Assembly (NCBI GenBank): GCA_903933715.1
Contig: CAIZLD010000010.1
Coordinates: forward strand, 45,823-109,822
Source: an uncultured Spartobacteria bacterium
GTDB taxonomy: Bacteria; Verrucomicrobiota; Verrucomicrobiia; Chthoniobacterales; Chthoniobacteraceae
DNA length: 64,000 bases
Reading direction: 5' to 3'
Shown: one piece after another, positions 1 through 7,373 of the stretch
Position numbering within the stretch: the first letter of the stretch is position 1
Layout of the letters: every line of letters starts with the position of its first letter
Program-made: the position numbers and the translations under genes
Notes under the pieces: model-generated
Seen by the model: only the letters and a program-made list of their open reading frames with translations
Told to the model about the DNA's origin: nothing
Database searches by the model: none

Positions 1-377
1 ACGATGACGGTGAGGGGTGCGCCGCAGAGCCGTGCGTAATGGGCTGCGACTTCGGAGTGCATCTCGCTGTGCAGGCTCAGGTAGGTGATGATGGCTTGCG
101 GCGGGGTTCCCAGAAACTTGGCGCATTCCCGGGCCCACAAGCGCATTCGCAGGTTGCGCAGGAGGGGGCTCTCGGGCCGGAATGGCGGCCACCACGCTTT
201 GCGCAAGCTAAGTTGAAAGCTGGGCCATTCCAACGGTTCGCGGGGGCCGTTTTCGCCAATAACTACGACTTCCCAGCCTTCGTTGGAAAGCCGCCGCAGG
301 TGACGCAGAAGTGTGATGGGGCTCCCGGTTCCCTGCCCGGGCGTCTGGCCAAAGTAGACGATGCGGGGGGCGCTCAT
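1..377 (-). CDS. Glycosyltransferase, GT-B-like N-terminus (partial)
   Basis: The gene reads leftward and runs off the window edge, so only about 125 N-terminal residues are present. The start is ATG at 377-375, overlapping the stop of the upstream GT2 gene as ATGA, so the two are translationally coupled. The protein opens with MSAPRIVYFGQTPGQGTGSP followed by LLRHLRRLSNEGWEVVVIGE. That is the first beta strand, glycine-rich loop and long helix expected at the acceptor-binding half of GT4-like GT-B glycosyltransferases. The nucleotide-sugar-binding C-terminal half is outside the window. The glycosyltransferase call is an inference from the N-terminal pattern and from the neighbouring glycosyltransferases; the substrate is unknown. 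Confidence 0.6.
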   Translation of the reverse strand, partial: MSAPRIVYFGQTPGQGTGSPITLLRHLRRLSNEGWEVVVIGENGPREPLEWPSFQLSLRKAWWPPFRPESPLLRNLRMRLWARECAKFLGTPPQAIITYLSLHSEMHSEVAAHYARLCGAPLTVI

Positions 378-1408
378 TTTGCGGCTGGGCCTCCTCCGTT
401 GAAGAGCCCGCGAAGGCCGGATTTGCACAATTGCAGGAACCAGGCGATTTGGGATCGGGAAGGGTTTTTAAAAATCAGGCGCAACGTTTTCAAGGCGACC
501 TTGAAATCCCGGAACGGCCGGTGGCGCGTGTAGTAATAGTTCCGGGCTTCGTCAATGAGCGCACGCTGGCGCGGGTCGTCCGCGGGGTAGTGGTCCCATT
601 TGTTACGGAAAATGCTGTAGGCGTCGGCCCGGAAGTAGGCGTATCGCTTGGCGGCATCTTCGGTTTTGGAGTTCATGATGCTCGTCTCGTTGTTGCGCTT
701 GAGGTAGAGCGGGGTCGGGAGATGATGGGCCTCGGCTCGCAACGCGAGGTGGCAGAACATGTCGGTGTCTTCGTGCGGGCAGAGCCGTTCGTCGTAGCCG
801 GGGGTCTGCTCGTAGATGGCGCGGCGGACCATCGTGAAGGGACCCTGGCCGGTGGCGCAGAAAAAGGTCGCAAAAGGGGTCACGGTTTCCCCGGGCTTGA
901 GCTGGTGCGGAAATCCCAGGGCGTTCGGAGCGTAGCGGCTGCGGTAACCTTCCTTGACCGGGCGGGCGTCCTGATCAAGCTCGATGAAGCCGCAAGTGAC
1001 GAGCCCGGCCTCGGGGTGGGCTTCGAGATAGTTGGAGAGTTGCGACAAAAATTCCGGGGCGAGCAGATCGTCGCCATCCAAAAAAACGATGTAGCGGGAT
1101 TGGGGGGCGAGGTGCGGAATCCCGGCGTTGCGGGCCGATGAGAGGCCGCCGTTGGGTTTGGTGACGATCTTGAACCGGGGGTCGCCTTGCGTGAGCATCC
1201 GGGCGTTGGCGTAGGATTGATCTTTGCTCCCGTCATCCACGATGATGCATTCCCACGATGCGCAGGTCTGCGATCGAACCGATGCGATGGCGTCGGCGAT
1301 GTAGTTCTCCTGGTTGTAAACCGTCGTGATGATGGAGACCAAAGGAGCGGGTGCGGAGTTTTCCACAACGGCGGACGGGTCGCGGGACTGGAGTGGGGAT
1401 GGGTTCAT
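374..1408 (-). CDS. Family 2 glycosyltransferase
   Basis: A GT-A glycosyltransferase of about 344 residues. The usual GT2 landmarks are in order: LVSIITTVYNQENY near residue 23, CIIVDDGSKDQ near 54, GGLSSARNAGI near 85 and the metal/nucleotide-binding FLDGDD near 110. It should transfer a sugar from an activated donor in the cytoplasm, probably to a polysaccharide or lipid-linked glycan; specificity cannot be read. I use the ATG at 1408 (MNPSPLQ) because the catalytic domain starts about 20 residues later. An in-frame upstream start at 1477 would add 23 unconserved residues. It is the first gene of a leftward pair with the truncated GT-B-like gene and is divergent from the GT2 gene at 1607. 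Confidence 0.88.
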   Translation of the reverse strand: MNPSPLQSRDPSAVVENSAPAPLVSIITTVYNQENYIADAIASVRSQTCASWECIIVDDGSKDQSYANARMLTQGDPRFKIVTKPNGGLSSARNAGIPHLAPQSRYIVFLDGDDLLAPEFLSQLSNYLEAHPEAGLVTCGFIELDQDARPVKEGYRSRYAPNALGFPHQLKPGETVTPFATFFCATGQGPFTMVRRAIYEQTPGYDERLCPHEDTDMFCHLALRAEAHHLPTPLYLKRNNETSIMNSKTEDAAKRYAYFRADAYSIFRNKWDHYPADDPRQRALIDEARNYYYTRHRPFRDFKVALKTLRLIFKNPSRSQIAWFLQLCKSGLRGLFNGGGPAAK

Positions 1409-1537
1409 CCGGCGCGTTGATCTTTTGCATAATCGGAATTCAGTCAAGGCGAAAATCGGGTTGGGGAGAGGGCTCAAATCAGGGAGCCGCCGGGGCTTCT
1501 ATTTTGCTTTGATTTTTCGGAAGAAAGCTTAAGGTCG

Positions 1538-1552
1538 CGCATCATTGATGCG
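1538..1552. promoter_or_regulatory. Perfect palindrome between divergent glycosyltransferase operons
   Basis: CGCATCATTGATGCG is a perfect 7+1+7 palindrome in the spacer between the leftward gene starting at 1408 and the rightward gene starting at 1607. Its position would suit an operator acting on both promoters. A short T run follows about five bases later, so a small terminator hairpin is an alternative. No regulator gene is adjacent. Role is inferred from position only. Confidence 0.25.
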
Positions 1553-1606
1553 GCCCGTTTTTGGCGCGGCCATTATTTTAAATGAATCCCCTGCAAAGAA
1601 CTCGCC

Positions 1607-2497
1607 ATGCCGCGCATTAGCATTTGCATCCCGGCCTACAATGCCGACGCCTATCTCGCGCAGGCGCTGGAATCGATCCGCAACCAGACGTTTGAGGATT
1701 GGGAGTTGATCGTGACCGAGGACGGATCGAAGGATAATGCGGAGGCGTTGGTGGGCATTTTCGCCAAGACGGTTTCGCAGCCGGTGATCTATCAACGCCA
1801 CGAGGTTAACCAGGGGTTGCCCGCGACGCGCAATACCGGGATCGCCGCGAGCCGTGGGGAGTTTATCGCCTTATTGGACGCGGATGATTATTGGGCTCCG
1901 CACCATTTGGAAATGGTGCTCGCCAACCTGCTGGAAACCGGGGCCGATCTGGGCCACTCGGGTTCGGTGCTTTTTGAGAGCGATTCAGGCAAGACGCTGG
2001 GGGTGCGGGCTCCATGCCGCTCGGAGATCGACGGTTTCCCGCTTTCGCTGTTCACTGGAGATTATATTATTCAACCTTCTTCGGTAATATTAAGAAAATC
2101 GTTGTGGGAGCGCGCGGGCCGGTTTGATCCCTCCTTCCGCTATGTCGAGGATCGCGAGATGTGGCTGCGCTGCGCACGGGTGGGCGGCCGTTTTGTATTC
2201 ACGGGGGAGGCGACTTGCTTTTACCGCAAACACGGGACGGCGCTTTCGACCCACTCGGGGCCGATGGCGGTTGCCTGGGCGCGGGCGTTTCAAAAGCAGC
2301 TCGATTGGGAGGCGATCCCGGAGGCGTTGCGCCGCCGCTTCACGGAGGAAGCCTGGATCGGCGCGGGCCGGATTCTGCAACGCTCCGAGCCGCGGAAGGC
2401 GGCGGATTGCCTTGTGCGGGCCTGGAAAGTTTCGCACCGCTGGATGCTCCTGGGATGGTCTGGTGCGCTGTGGATTTATTCCTGGCTGAGGAGATAA
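1607..2497 (+). CDS. Family 2 glycosyltransferase
   Basis: A 296-residue GT2 enzyme. It begins directly with the catalytic fold (MPRISICIPAYNADAYL), followed by ELIVTEDGSKDNAE, NQGLPATRNTGIAASRGE and the metal-binding LLDADDYW near residue 90. YVEDREMWLRCARVG near residue 180 is the typical general-base ED motif region. It opens a rightward three-gene run with a GT14-like and a GT8 gene; the next gene starts 3 bases after its stop. The three probably build one glycan or decorate a surface polymer. Donor and acceptor are unknown. Confidence 0.88.
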   Translation: MPRISICIPAYNADAYLAQALESIRNQTFEDWELIVTEDGSKDNAEALVGIFAKTVSQPVIYQRHEVNQGLPATRNTGIAASRGEFIALLDADDYWAPHHLEMVLANLLETGADLGHSGSVLFESDSGKTLGVRAPCRSEIDGFPLSLFTGDYIIQPSSVILRKSLWERAGRFDPSFRYVEDREMWLRCARVGGRFVFTGEATCFYRKHGTALSTHSGPMAVAWARAFQKQLDWEAIPEALRRRFTEEAWIGAGRILQRSEPRKAADCLVRAWKVSHRWMLLGWSGALWIYSWLRR

Positions 2498-2500
2498 TGC

Positions 2501-3409
2501 ATGGCTCTGGCTTATTGCATCCTGGCACACAAAAATCCGGCTCAGGTGGGGCGATTGCTCCGCGCGATTGCGCACCCGGAGAATATTTGCTTTTTGCATT
2601 ATGAAAAGCGCGCGCCCCGAGCCGAACACGCCGAAGTGGAACGGCTGGCGAAGGAGATTCCAGGGGTGTATTTGCTTCCTTCGCGACCGGTTTTATGGGG
2701 GCGTTTCAGCCAGGTGGGCACACAGCTTGAGGGGATGCGCCGCGCTTTGGAATGCGGGCGGCCTTGGACTCATTTCATCACGTTGACGGGGCAGGATTTC
2801 CCGCTCTGGCCACAGGCCCGGATGATCGAGAAATTGGCGGCGGCGAAGGATGCGTCTTATGTGAGTTTTTTCGATCCGTTCGCGACCGATTATTGGAAGA
2901 ATGTCGAGGAACGGCTGGGGCGTTTCCATTTGGATTCAGCGACGCTGGAGTGGCTTCTAAAATTTCCGGGGCTGGGGCGCTGGCTTCGGCAAATCTGCGG
3001 CTGGCGGGATCGGATGCCATCGCTGCCCTGGGTGCGTCGGCAGTTGCCCGAAGAGTTCCGTTATTGGGGCGGGTCGAACCATGTGATTCTTTCCCGGGTG
3101 GCCGCGGCTTATATCGCCAACGATTCCAACGCGCGGCGGATTGTCGATTGGCTGAAGCGTTCGGGGCATCCCGATGAGACGGTTTTCCAATCGACGCTGT
3201 TGAACGGGCCGCTTGCGGGAACGGTGGTCAATGATGACCGACGGGCGATCTTATGGGAACGGGAGGGGGAACCGAGCCCGCAAACGTTGCGTTGTGCCGA
3301 TCTCCCGTGGTTGCGCGGCAAGGCCCGTGAGGAGGGGAAGCTTTTTGCCCGAAAGGTCGACTTGATGGTTGACCCGAAGTTGATGGATGAACTCGAAGGA
3401 GATTTATGA
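2501..3409 (+). CDS. Core-2/I-branching-like glycosyltransferase (GT14)
   Basis: A 302-residue protein resembling the beta-1,6-N-acetylglucosaminyltransferase (core-2/I-branching, GT14) family. The visible family pattern is MALAYCILAHKNPAQVGRLL, then FLHYEKRAP, a VLWGRFSQVGTQLEGMRRAL segment, the FITLTGQDFPLWP stretch (family-typical SGxDyPl region), and HPDETVFQSTLLN, the usual 'SPDE.ff.Tll.n' motif. In bacteria such enzymes act in capsule, exopolysaccharide or glycoprotein synthesis; the real substrate is not predictable. It lies 3 bases after the upstream GT2 gene, and its stop overlaps the GT8 start by 4 bases, so it is operonic. Confidence 0.85.
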   Translation: MALAYCILAHKNPAQVGRLLRAIAHPENICFLHYEKRAPRAEHAEVERLAKEIPGVYLLPSRPVLWGRFSQVGTQLEGMRRALECGRPWTHFITLTGQDFPLWPQARMIEKLAAAKDASYVSFFDPFATDYWKNVEERLGRFHLDSATLEWLLKFPGLGRWLRQICGWRDRMPSLPWVRRQLPEEFRYWGGSNHVILSRVAAAYIANDSNARRIVDWLKRSGHPDETVFQSTLLNGPLAGTVVNDDRRAILWEREGEPSPQTLRCADLPWLRGKAREEGKLFARKVDLMVDPKLMDELEGDL

Positions 3410-4296
3410 AACAGACAGCGATTTGCAGTGCTTCCAATGAAACGTATGTGAAGGGGGTTGCCGCGGCGCTGGCCTCGACGGTGCTTAATGCGCCGCACGA
3501 CTCCCATTGCCGCGTTTATTTGCTCGACGGCGGCATCCGCGAGAGTTCCTGGCGCAAGCTGGAGAAGACCATGGCGGGGCTGGGCCGTTCGTGCGAACTG
3601 ATCCGGCTGCGCCCCAATATGGAGACGTTCGCCGGGCTGCCCCAGGATTGGGGGGCCAGCGTGATGACCTATGCGCGGCTGGCGTTGCCGCAGATGGTGC
3701 AGGAGGAGCGGATTCTTTACGTCGATGCGGATATGGTGATCCAGGCCGATTGGGGGGCGTTGTGGGAGATGGATTTGGAGGACAAGCTCATTGCGGCGGC
3801 TCCCGATGTGATTACCCAGACGCTTTCGGGGGACCGGCTCGATCTTGTTAAATTCAATCTGGATGGCGCGGCTCCTTATTTTCAGGCCGGGTTTCTATTG
3901 ATGGATCTGAAGCGCTGGCGGGAGTCGTGTGTGAGTGAGAAGGTGCTCACTTATCTGCGCGAAAACCCGGAGCATTGCCGGTTTTGGGATCAAAGTGCGC
4001 TCAATGTGGTGCTTTATGGACGCTGGAAACGGCTGCCGGATGAATGGAATACCCCGGCCTGGTGGGCGGACGATTCCGAGAGACCGGGGTATGCCCTGGA
4101 TGCGCCGGTGCTCCATTTCGTCGGCCCCAATAAGCCTTGGATTTACGGGTACCACGGCAGCCCCAGTTCCAAGGTGTTCTTTGGTTGGCTTGATCGCACG
4201 AACTGGAAAGGCTGGCGGCCCAACGGCTGGCGCTTTGCGCTCAAGATGGTGAAATACCGGGCGGGGCAATGGCTTGCCGCTTTGCGGGGGCGATAA
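3406..4296 (+). CDS. Family 8 glycosyltransferase
   Basis: A 296-residue GT8 (LgtC/glycogenin-like, retaining) enzyme. Evidence is the N-terminal AICSASNETYVKGVAAALAS pattern, the DxD manganese site in ILYVDADMVI near residue 104, FQAGFLLMDLKRWRE near 165, WDQSALNVVLYGRW near 195 and the C-terminal LHFVGPNKPW, the GT8 HxxGxxKPW motif. It should use a UDP-sugar in the cytoplasm, classically adding galactose or glucose to LPS core or a related acceptor. It is the last gene of the three-gene run, coupled to the GT14-like gene by an ATGA overlap. Confidence 0.9.
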   Translation: MKQTAICSASNETYVKGVAAALASTVLNAPHDSHCRVYLLDGGIRESSWRKLEKTMAGLGRSCELIRLRPNMETFAGLPQDWGASVMTYARLALPQMVQEERILYVDADMVIQADWGALWEMDLEDKLIAAAPDVITQTLSGDRLDLVKFNLDGAAPYFQAGFLLMDLKRWRESCVSEKVLTYLRENPEHCRFWDQSALNVVLYGRWKRLPDEWNTPAWWADDSERPGYALDAPVLHFVGPNKPWIYGYHGSPSSKVFFGWLDRTNWKGWRPNGWRFALKMVKYRAGQWLAALRGR

Positions 4297-4350
4297 GACT
4301 GCGAAAATTTGCCAGTGCCCGGGCACGCGCTGTTTTTCGCAGGCAAGACA

Positions 4351-4413
4351 GGGGAGTTATCCGCAGATTGCGCAGATTTTCGCCGATTGTTTCCGTATAA
4401 ATCTGCGGATTCT
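4351..4413. repeat. Dispersed intergenic inverted repeat, family 1 copy
   Basis: ATCCGCAGATT at 4359-4369 is exactly inverted by AATCTGCGGAT at 4400-4410. The inner sequence includes GCGCAGATTTTCGCCGATT. Closely similar elements occur at 36400-36480 and 54578-54712. This copy sits between two convergent genes (GT8 and the membrane fusion protein), where it could also act as a bidirectional terminator. Confidence 0.8.
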
Positions 4414-4444
4414 CTTCTTTCGAAAAAATCCGAAATACAAAGTG

Positions 4445-5572
4445 TTAGGTCTCTGGCGGCTTGGGGTTTTCTTCGTTGCGGGGTTGGACGGTGTTGTTGA
4501 CTTTTACCGGGGCGTTGCTGCGCAGTTTGAAGACGCCGGAGGTGACGATTTCGTCCCCTTCTTTGAGTCCGCTCAAGACGGAGATCTGATCGCCCCGGCT
4601 GGCTCCCAGTTTCACGAATTTCTGGACGGCTTGCTTTTGCGGCTTCCCGTCTTTGTCTTTGCCCTCCTGGACGAGGTAGACGGAGTCGCCATAGGGGGCG
4701 TAGTTGATGGAGGAGGCGGGAATCGTGAGGACGCCGCCTTGTTCGGGGAGCAATACTTCGACATTGACGAACATGCCGGGGCGCAGTTGGTGGCCGGGAT
4801 TGGGGAGGATGGCTTCGACGGCGATGTTGCGGGTGGTTTCGTCGACAAGCGAGTTGATGGCGTTGATTTCGCCTTCGAATTCCGTATCAGAGACCCCTTT
4901 GGCGGTGAGCCGGATTTTTTTCTTGAGGTTGATTTTCCCAATGTGTTGCTGCGGGATGGAGAATTCGGCGTAAATCGGGTCGCTCGATTGCAGGGCGACG
5001 ATGCCGGTTCCGGCATTCAAATATTGGCCGACGTTGATTTGCCGAATTCCGAGGATGCCGTCGAACGGGGCGGTGATGGTTTTTCGGGCGATGAGGGCGC
5101 GGCATTCTTCGACGGCGGCGTCGGCCATCCGCGCTTCGGCGGCGGCGGAGTCGAAGTCGGCTTGCGAGGCGGCTTTCTTTTCGAGGAGGTCTTTTTTGCG
5201 GGCCAGGTTCACTTTGGCGAGTTCGAGCCGGGCTTGCGCGGAATGGAGCTGGGCTTCTTCTTGCTTGGTATCGAGCTTGGCGAGGAGGGCTCCCTTTTTG
5301 ACCGGCGTGCCGCTTTCGAACGCGATTTCGGAGACGATGCCGGCGAGGTCGGTGCTGATCTGCACCCCTTGGATGGCTCGTAACGAGCCGACGACGCTTA
5401 AGACCGGTTGCCAGGTTTGCGCTTTGGTGACGAGGGTGGTGACGGCGGTGGGTGGCGGCCCCATCTGGGCATAGGCGGCCATCTTTGCTTTGAAGCCTTT
5501 GATGTAGACCAACGCGATGATCGCGAAGGCAAAAAAGGTCAGCACCAGCATTATCGACATGCGTTTTTTCAT
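4445..5572 (-). CDS. RND efflux periplasmic adaptor (membrane fusion protein)
   Basis: A 375-residue HlyD/AcrA-type membrane fusion protein. One N-terminal membrane anchor (about residues 5-24, LVLTFFAFAIIALVYI) is followed by the half-lipoyl motif GIVSEIAFESGTPVKKGALL, an alpha-helical hairpin (about 100-155), the second lipoyl half (ITAPFDGILGIRQINVGQYL), a beta barrel, and a proximal domain ending near LKEGDEIVTSGVFKL. Such adaptors bridge an inner-membrane RND pump to an outer-membrane channel. No pump or TolC gene follows; the gene ends at a repeat, so partners must lie elsewhere. The marR gene lies 14 bases upstream on the same strand, suggesting control by that regulator. Confidence 0.9.
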   Translation of the reverse strand: MKKRMSIMLVLTFFAFAIIALVYIKGFKAKMAAYAQMGPPPTAVTTLVTKAQTWQPVLSVVGSLRAIQGVQISTDLAGIVSEIAFESGTPVKKGALLAKLDTKQEEAQLHSAQARLELAKVNLARKKDLLEKKAASQADFDSAAAEARMADAAVEECRALIARKTITAPFDGILGIRQINVGQYLNAGTGIVALQSSDPIYAEFSIPQQHIGKINLKKKIRLTAKGVSDTEFEGEINAINSLVDETTRNIAVEAILPNPGHQLRPGMFVNVEVLLPEQGGVLTIPASSINYAPYGDSVYLVQEGKDKDGKPQKQAVQKFVKLGASRGDQISVLSGLKEGDEIVTSGVFKLRSNAPVKVNNTVQPRNEENPKPPET

Positions 5573-5586
5573 AAGAAGTTTTGAGT

Positions 5587-6111
5587 TTACCGGGTTGCTT
5601 TTGGCGGCTCCGGGGTGAGCTGTTCCTGGATTTTCTGAAGCAGGCGAACCAGCTCTTTGCGCTCGGAATGGGTTAACGGGCTCATGACGCGAGAGACGCC
5701 TTGGAAGTGGCCCGGCAGGATGGAGTCGAGGCAGGCACTGCCTTGATCGGTCAGATGGACGTGGAGGGTGCGCCGGTCTTGGGTGTCGGCTTGCCGGACG
5801 ATCATACCGTCTTTTTCGAGGGTGTCCAGGAGGCCCGTCATGGTTGCGCGCGTGACGCCGGCTTCTTCGGCGAGTGAGGCCGGGGTGCAGTTTTCAACCC
5901 AGTGGCGGCGCAAAAGCATCATGACGGTGAAGCGCCCCTGGCTGATGTTGTTTTGCGTGAGGAAATGGTTGATGACTTCAAAGACGAGATCGCCGGTGCG
6001 CAGGAGATTTAAGAAGGCTTCGTTGGCGCTGGGGTCGAGTTCCGGGTAACGCTCCGCTGCCTTGAGGAGACAATCGTATTGCGGCAGGTCTTTGAGCATT
6101 AGAAGAGGCAT
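5587..6111 (-). CDS. MarR-family transcriptional regulator
   Basis: A 174-residue winged-helix repressor. The recognition region is PASLAEEAGVTRATMTGLLDTLE (about residues 78-100), followed by the wing DGMIVRQADTQDRRTLHVHLTDQG, which carries the MarR signature D-x-R-D/R-R. The C-terminal helices HFQGVSRVMSPLTHSERKEL would form the dimer interface. It lies immediately upstream of the efflux adaptor on the same strand, the classic arrangement for a MarR protein that represses its own gene and an efflux gene until it binds a small phenolic or toxic ligand. A candidate operator lies just before its start. The ligand is unknown. Confidence 0.9.
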   Translation of the reverse strand: MPLLMLKDLPQYDCLLKAAERYPELDPSANEAFLNLLRTGDLVFEVINHFLTQNNISQGRFTVMMLLRRHWVENCTPASLAEEAGVTRATMTGLLDTLEKDGMIVRQADTQDRRTLHVHLTDQGSACLDSILPGHFQGVSRVMSPLTHSERKELVRLLQKIQEQLTPEPPKATR

Positions 6112-6118
6112 AAAGAGA

Positions 6119-6159
6119 TTAGGAGGCTAATAATTACTCCGCCTAATTATCAGGAGGCT
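6119..6159. promoter_or_regulatory. Candidate MarR operator between marR and rlmN
   Basis: TTAGGAGG at 6119-6126 is inverted by CCGCCTAA at 6139-6146 (7 of 8 positions pair). A further direct copy of the AGGAGGCT half-site lies at 6152-6159. A TTGACA hexamer reading toward marR sits at 6171-6166, so the half-sites fall in the promoter region of marR. MarR repressors are known to bind such palindromes and autoregulate. Because rlmN diverges from the same spacer, its expression may also be affected. Confidence 0.5.
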
Positions 6160-6212
6160 TACCGTTGTCAAGGTTTGCTGTGCGGGGCTGCCGGGTATAT
6201 TCTAAGAAGCTA

Positions 6213-7301
6213 ATGCATTTTACGCCTGCCAAAACGCCTGTTTTTTCGGTGACGCTGCCGGAGCTCCAACTCAACTTTAAAGAGATGGGGCTGCCCGCCT
6301 ACCGGGCCAAGCAGGTGATGGAGTGGCTTTATCCCAAGCGGGCCAAATCTTTCGGCGCGATGACGAATCTCCCGGCGGCTTTGCGCGAGCAGATGGAGGC
6401 GGCGTTCGGGTTTGAGGCGTTGGAGCTGGTGCGCACGGTCGGCTCGGACGATTCGACCCGGAAATTTTTGTTTAAGCTGGAAGATGGCTCGCTGATCGAG
6501 TCGGTGTTGATCCCGGCTTCGCCCGCGCTGTATGGAGAGGGGTCGGATCGCCGGACGCTCTGCATTTCCTCGCAGGTGGGGTGTGCGTATGGATGCAAGT
6601 TTTGCGCGAGCGGGTTGAACGGATTTTCGCGGAATTTGCACGCGGGGGAGATCGTGGGGCAGTTTTTGCGGGTGGAGGAGTTGAGTGGCGAGCGGATCAA
6701 TAATGTCGTGTTCATGGGGATGGGGGAGCCGTTGGCGAATTTTGACAATGTGATGCGGGCGATTTCGATTTTGAATGCGCCGTGGGGTGTGGGGCTCGGG
6801 GCGCGGCATATGACGCTTTCGACGAGCGGGCTGGCTCCGCAAATCCGCAAGCTGGCGGAGCAGCCGCTGCAAATTCGGCTGGCGGTTTCGCTGCATGGCG
6901 CGACCGATGCGGTGCGGAACCAGATTATGCCGGTGAATCGGAAGTATCCGCTGGCGGAGTTGCTGGAGGCTTGCGACGAATATTGCAGCCGCAAAAATCA
7001 GCGGATTACGTTGGAGTTTATTTTGATCGACGGGATCAATGATTCGCTGGAGCAGGCGGCGGCGCTGGGCCAGATCGCGTGCCGCCTGGATGCGAAGGTG
7101 AATTGTATTCCTTATAATCCCGTGGAAGGGCTGGATTGGAAACGGCCTTCGCTGCGGCGGCAGGATGTGTTTATGGACGCGCTACAGCGAACGGGGGCGG
7201 ATGCGACGATCCGAAGGGAAAAGGGGAGCGATATTGCGGCGGCTTGCGGGCAGTTGAGGTTGCAGGTGAGTCGGGATGCAACGGGGAGTGAGGCCGAGTG
7301 A
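6213..7301 (+). CDS. rlmN: 23S rRNA (adenine2503-C2)/tRNA methyltransferase RlmN
   Basis: A radical SAM methyltransferase of about 362 residues that makes C2-methyladenosine at A2503 of 23S rRNA and A37 of some tRNAs. The cluster motif is VGCAYGCKFCASG (C-x3-C-x2-C). The GEIVGQ and MGMGEPLANFDNV stretches are family-typical, and the second catalytic cysteine is in AAACGQLRLQ near the C-terminus. I choose ATG at 6213 (MHFTPAKTP), close to the usual RlmN N-terminus; an upstream in-frame start at 6165 would lie beside the presumed operator. Confidence 0.95.
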   Translation: MHFTPAKTPVFSVTLPELQLNFKEMGLPAYRAKQVMEWLYPKRAKSFGAMTNLPAALREQMEAAFGFEALELVRTVGSDDSTRKFLFKLEDGSLIESVLIPASPALYGEGSDRRTLCISSQVGCAYGCKFCASGLNGFSRNLHAGEIVGQFLRVEELSGERINNVVFMGMGEPLANFDNVMRAISILNAPWGVGLGARHMTLSTSGLAPQIRKLAEQPLQIRLAVSLHGATDAVRNQIMPVNRKYPLAELLEACDEYCSRKNQRITLEFILIDGINDSLEQAAALGQIACRLDAKVNCIPYNPVEGLDWKRPSLRRQDVFMDALQRTGADATIRREKGSDIAAACGQLRLQVSRDATGSEAE

Positions 7302-7307
7302 GGCAGG

Positions 7308-7355
7308 GCGAAGTGCAACTTCGCGGGAGGGGCATTCCCAAGTGCAACTTGGGAA
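7308..7355. repeat. Tandem pair of AAGTGCAACTT hairpins
   Basis: Two adjacent perfect hairpins share the core AAGTGCAACTT: stem GCGAAGT/ACTTCGC at 7308-7324 and stem TTCCCAAGT/ACTTGGGAA at 7335-7355. They lie between the convergent ends of rlmN and the TPR gene. They look like REP-type palindromes and may also stop transcription from both sides, although no long T tract follows. Confidence 0.7.
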
Positions 7356-7373
7356 CGAGGAAACGAGAATGAT

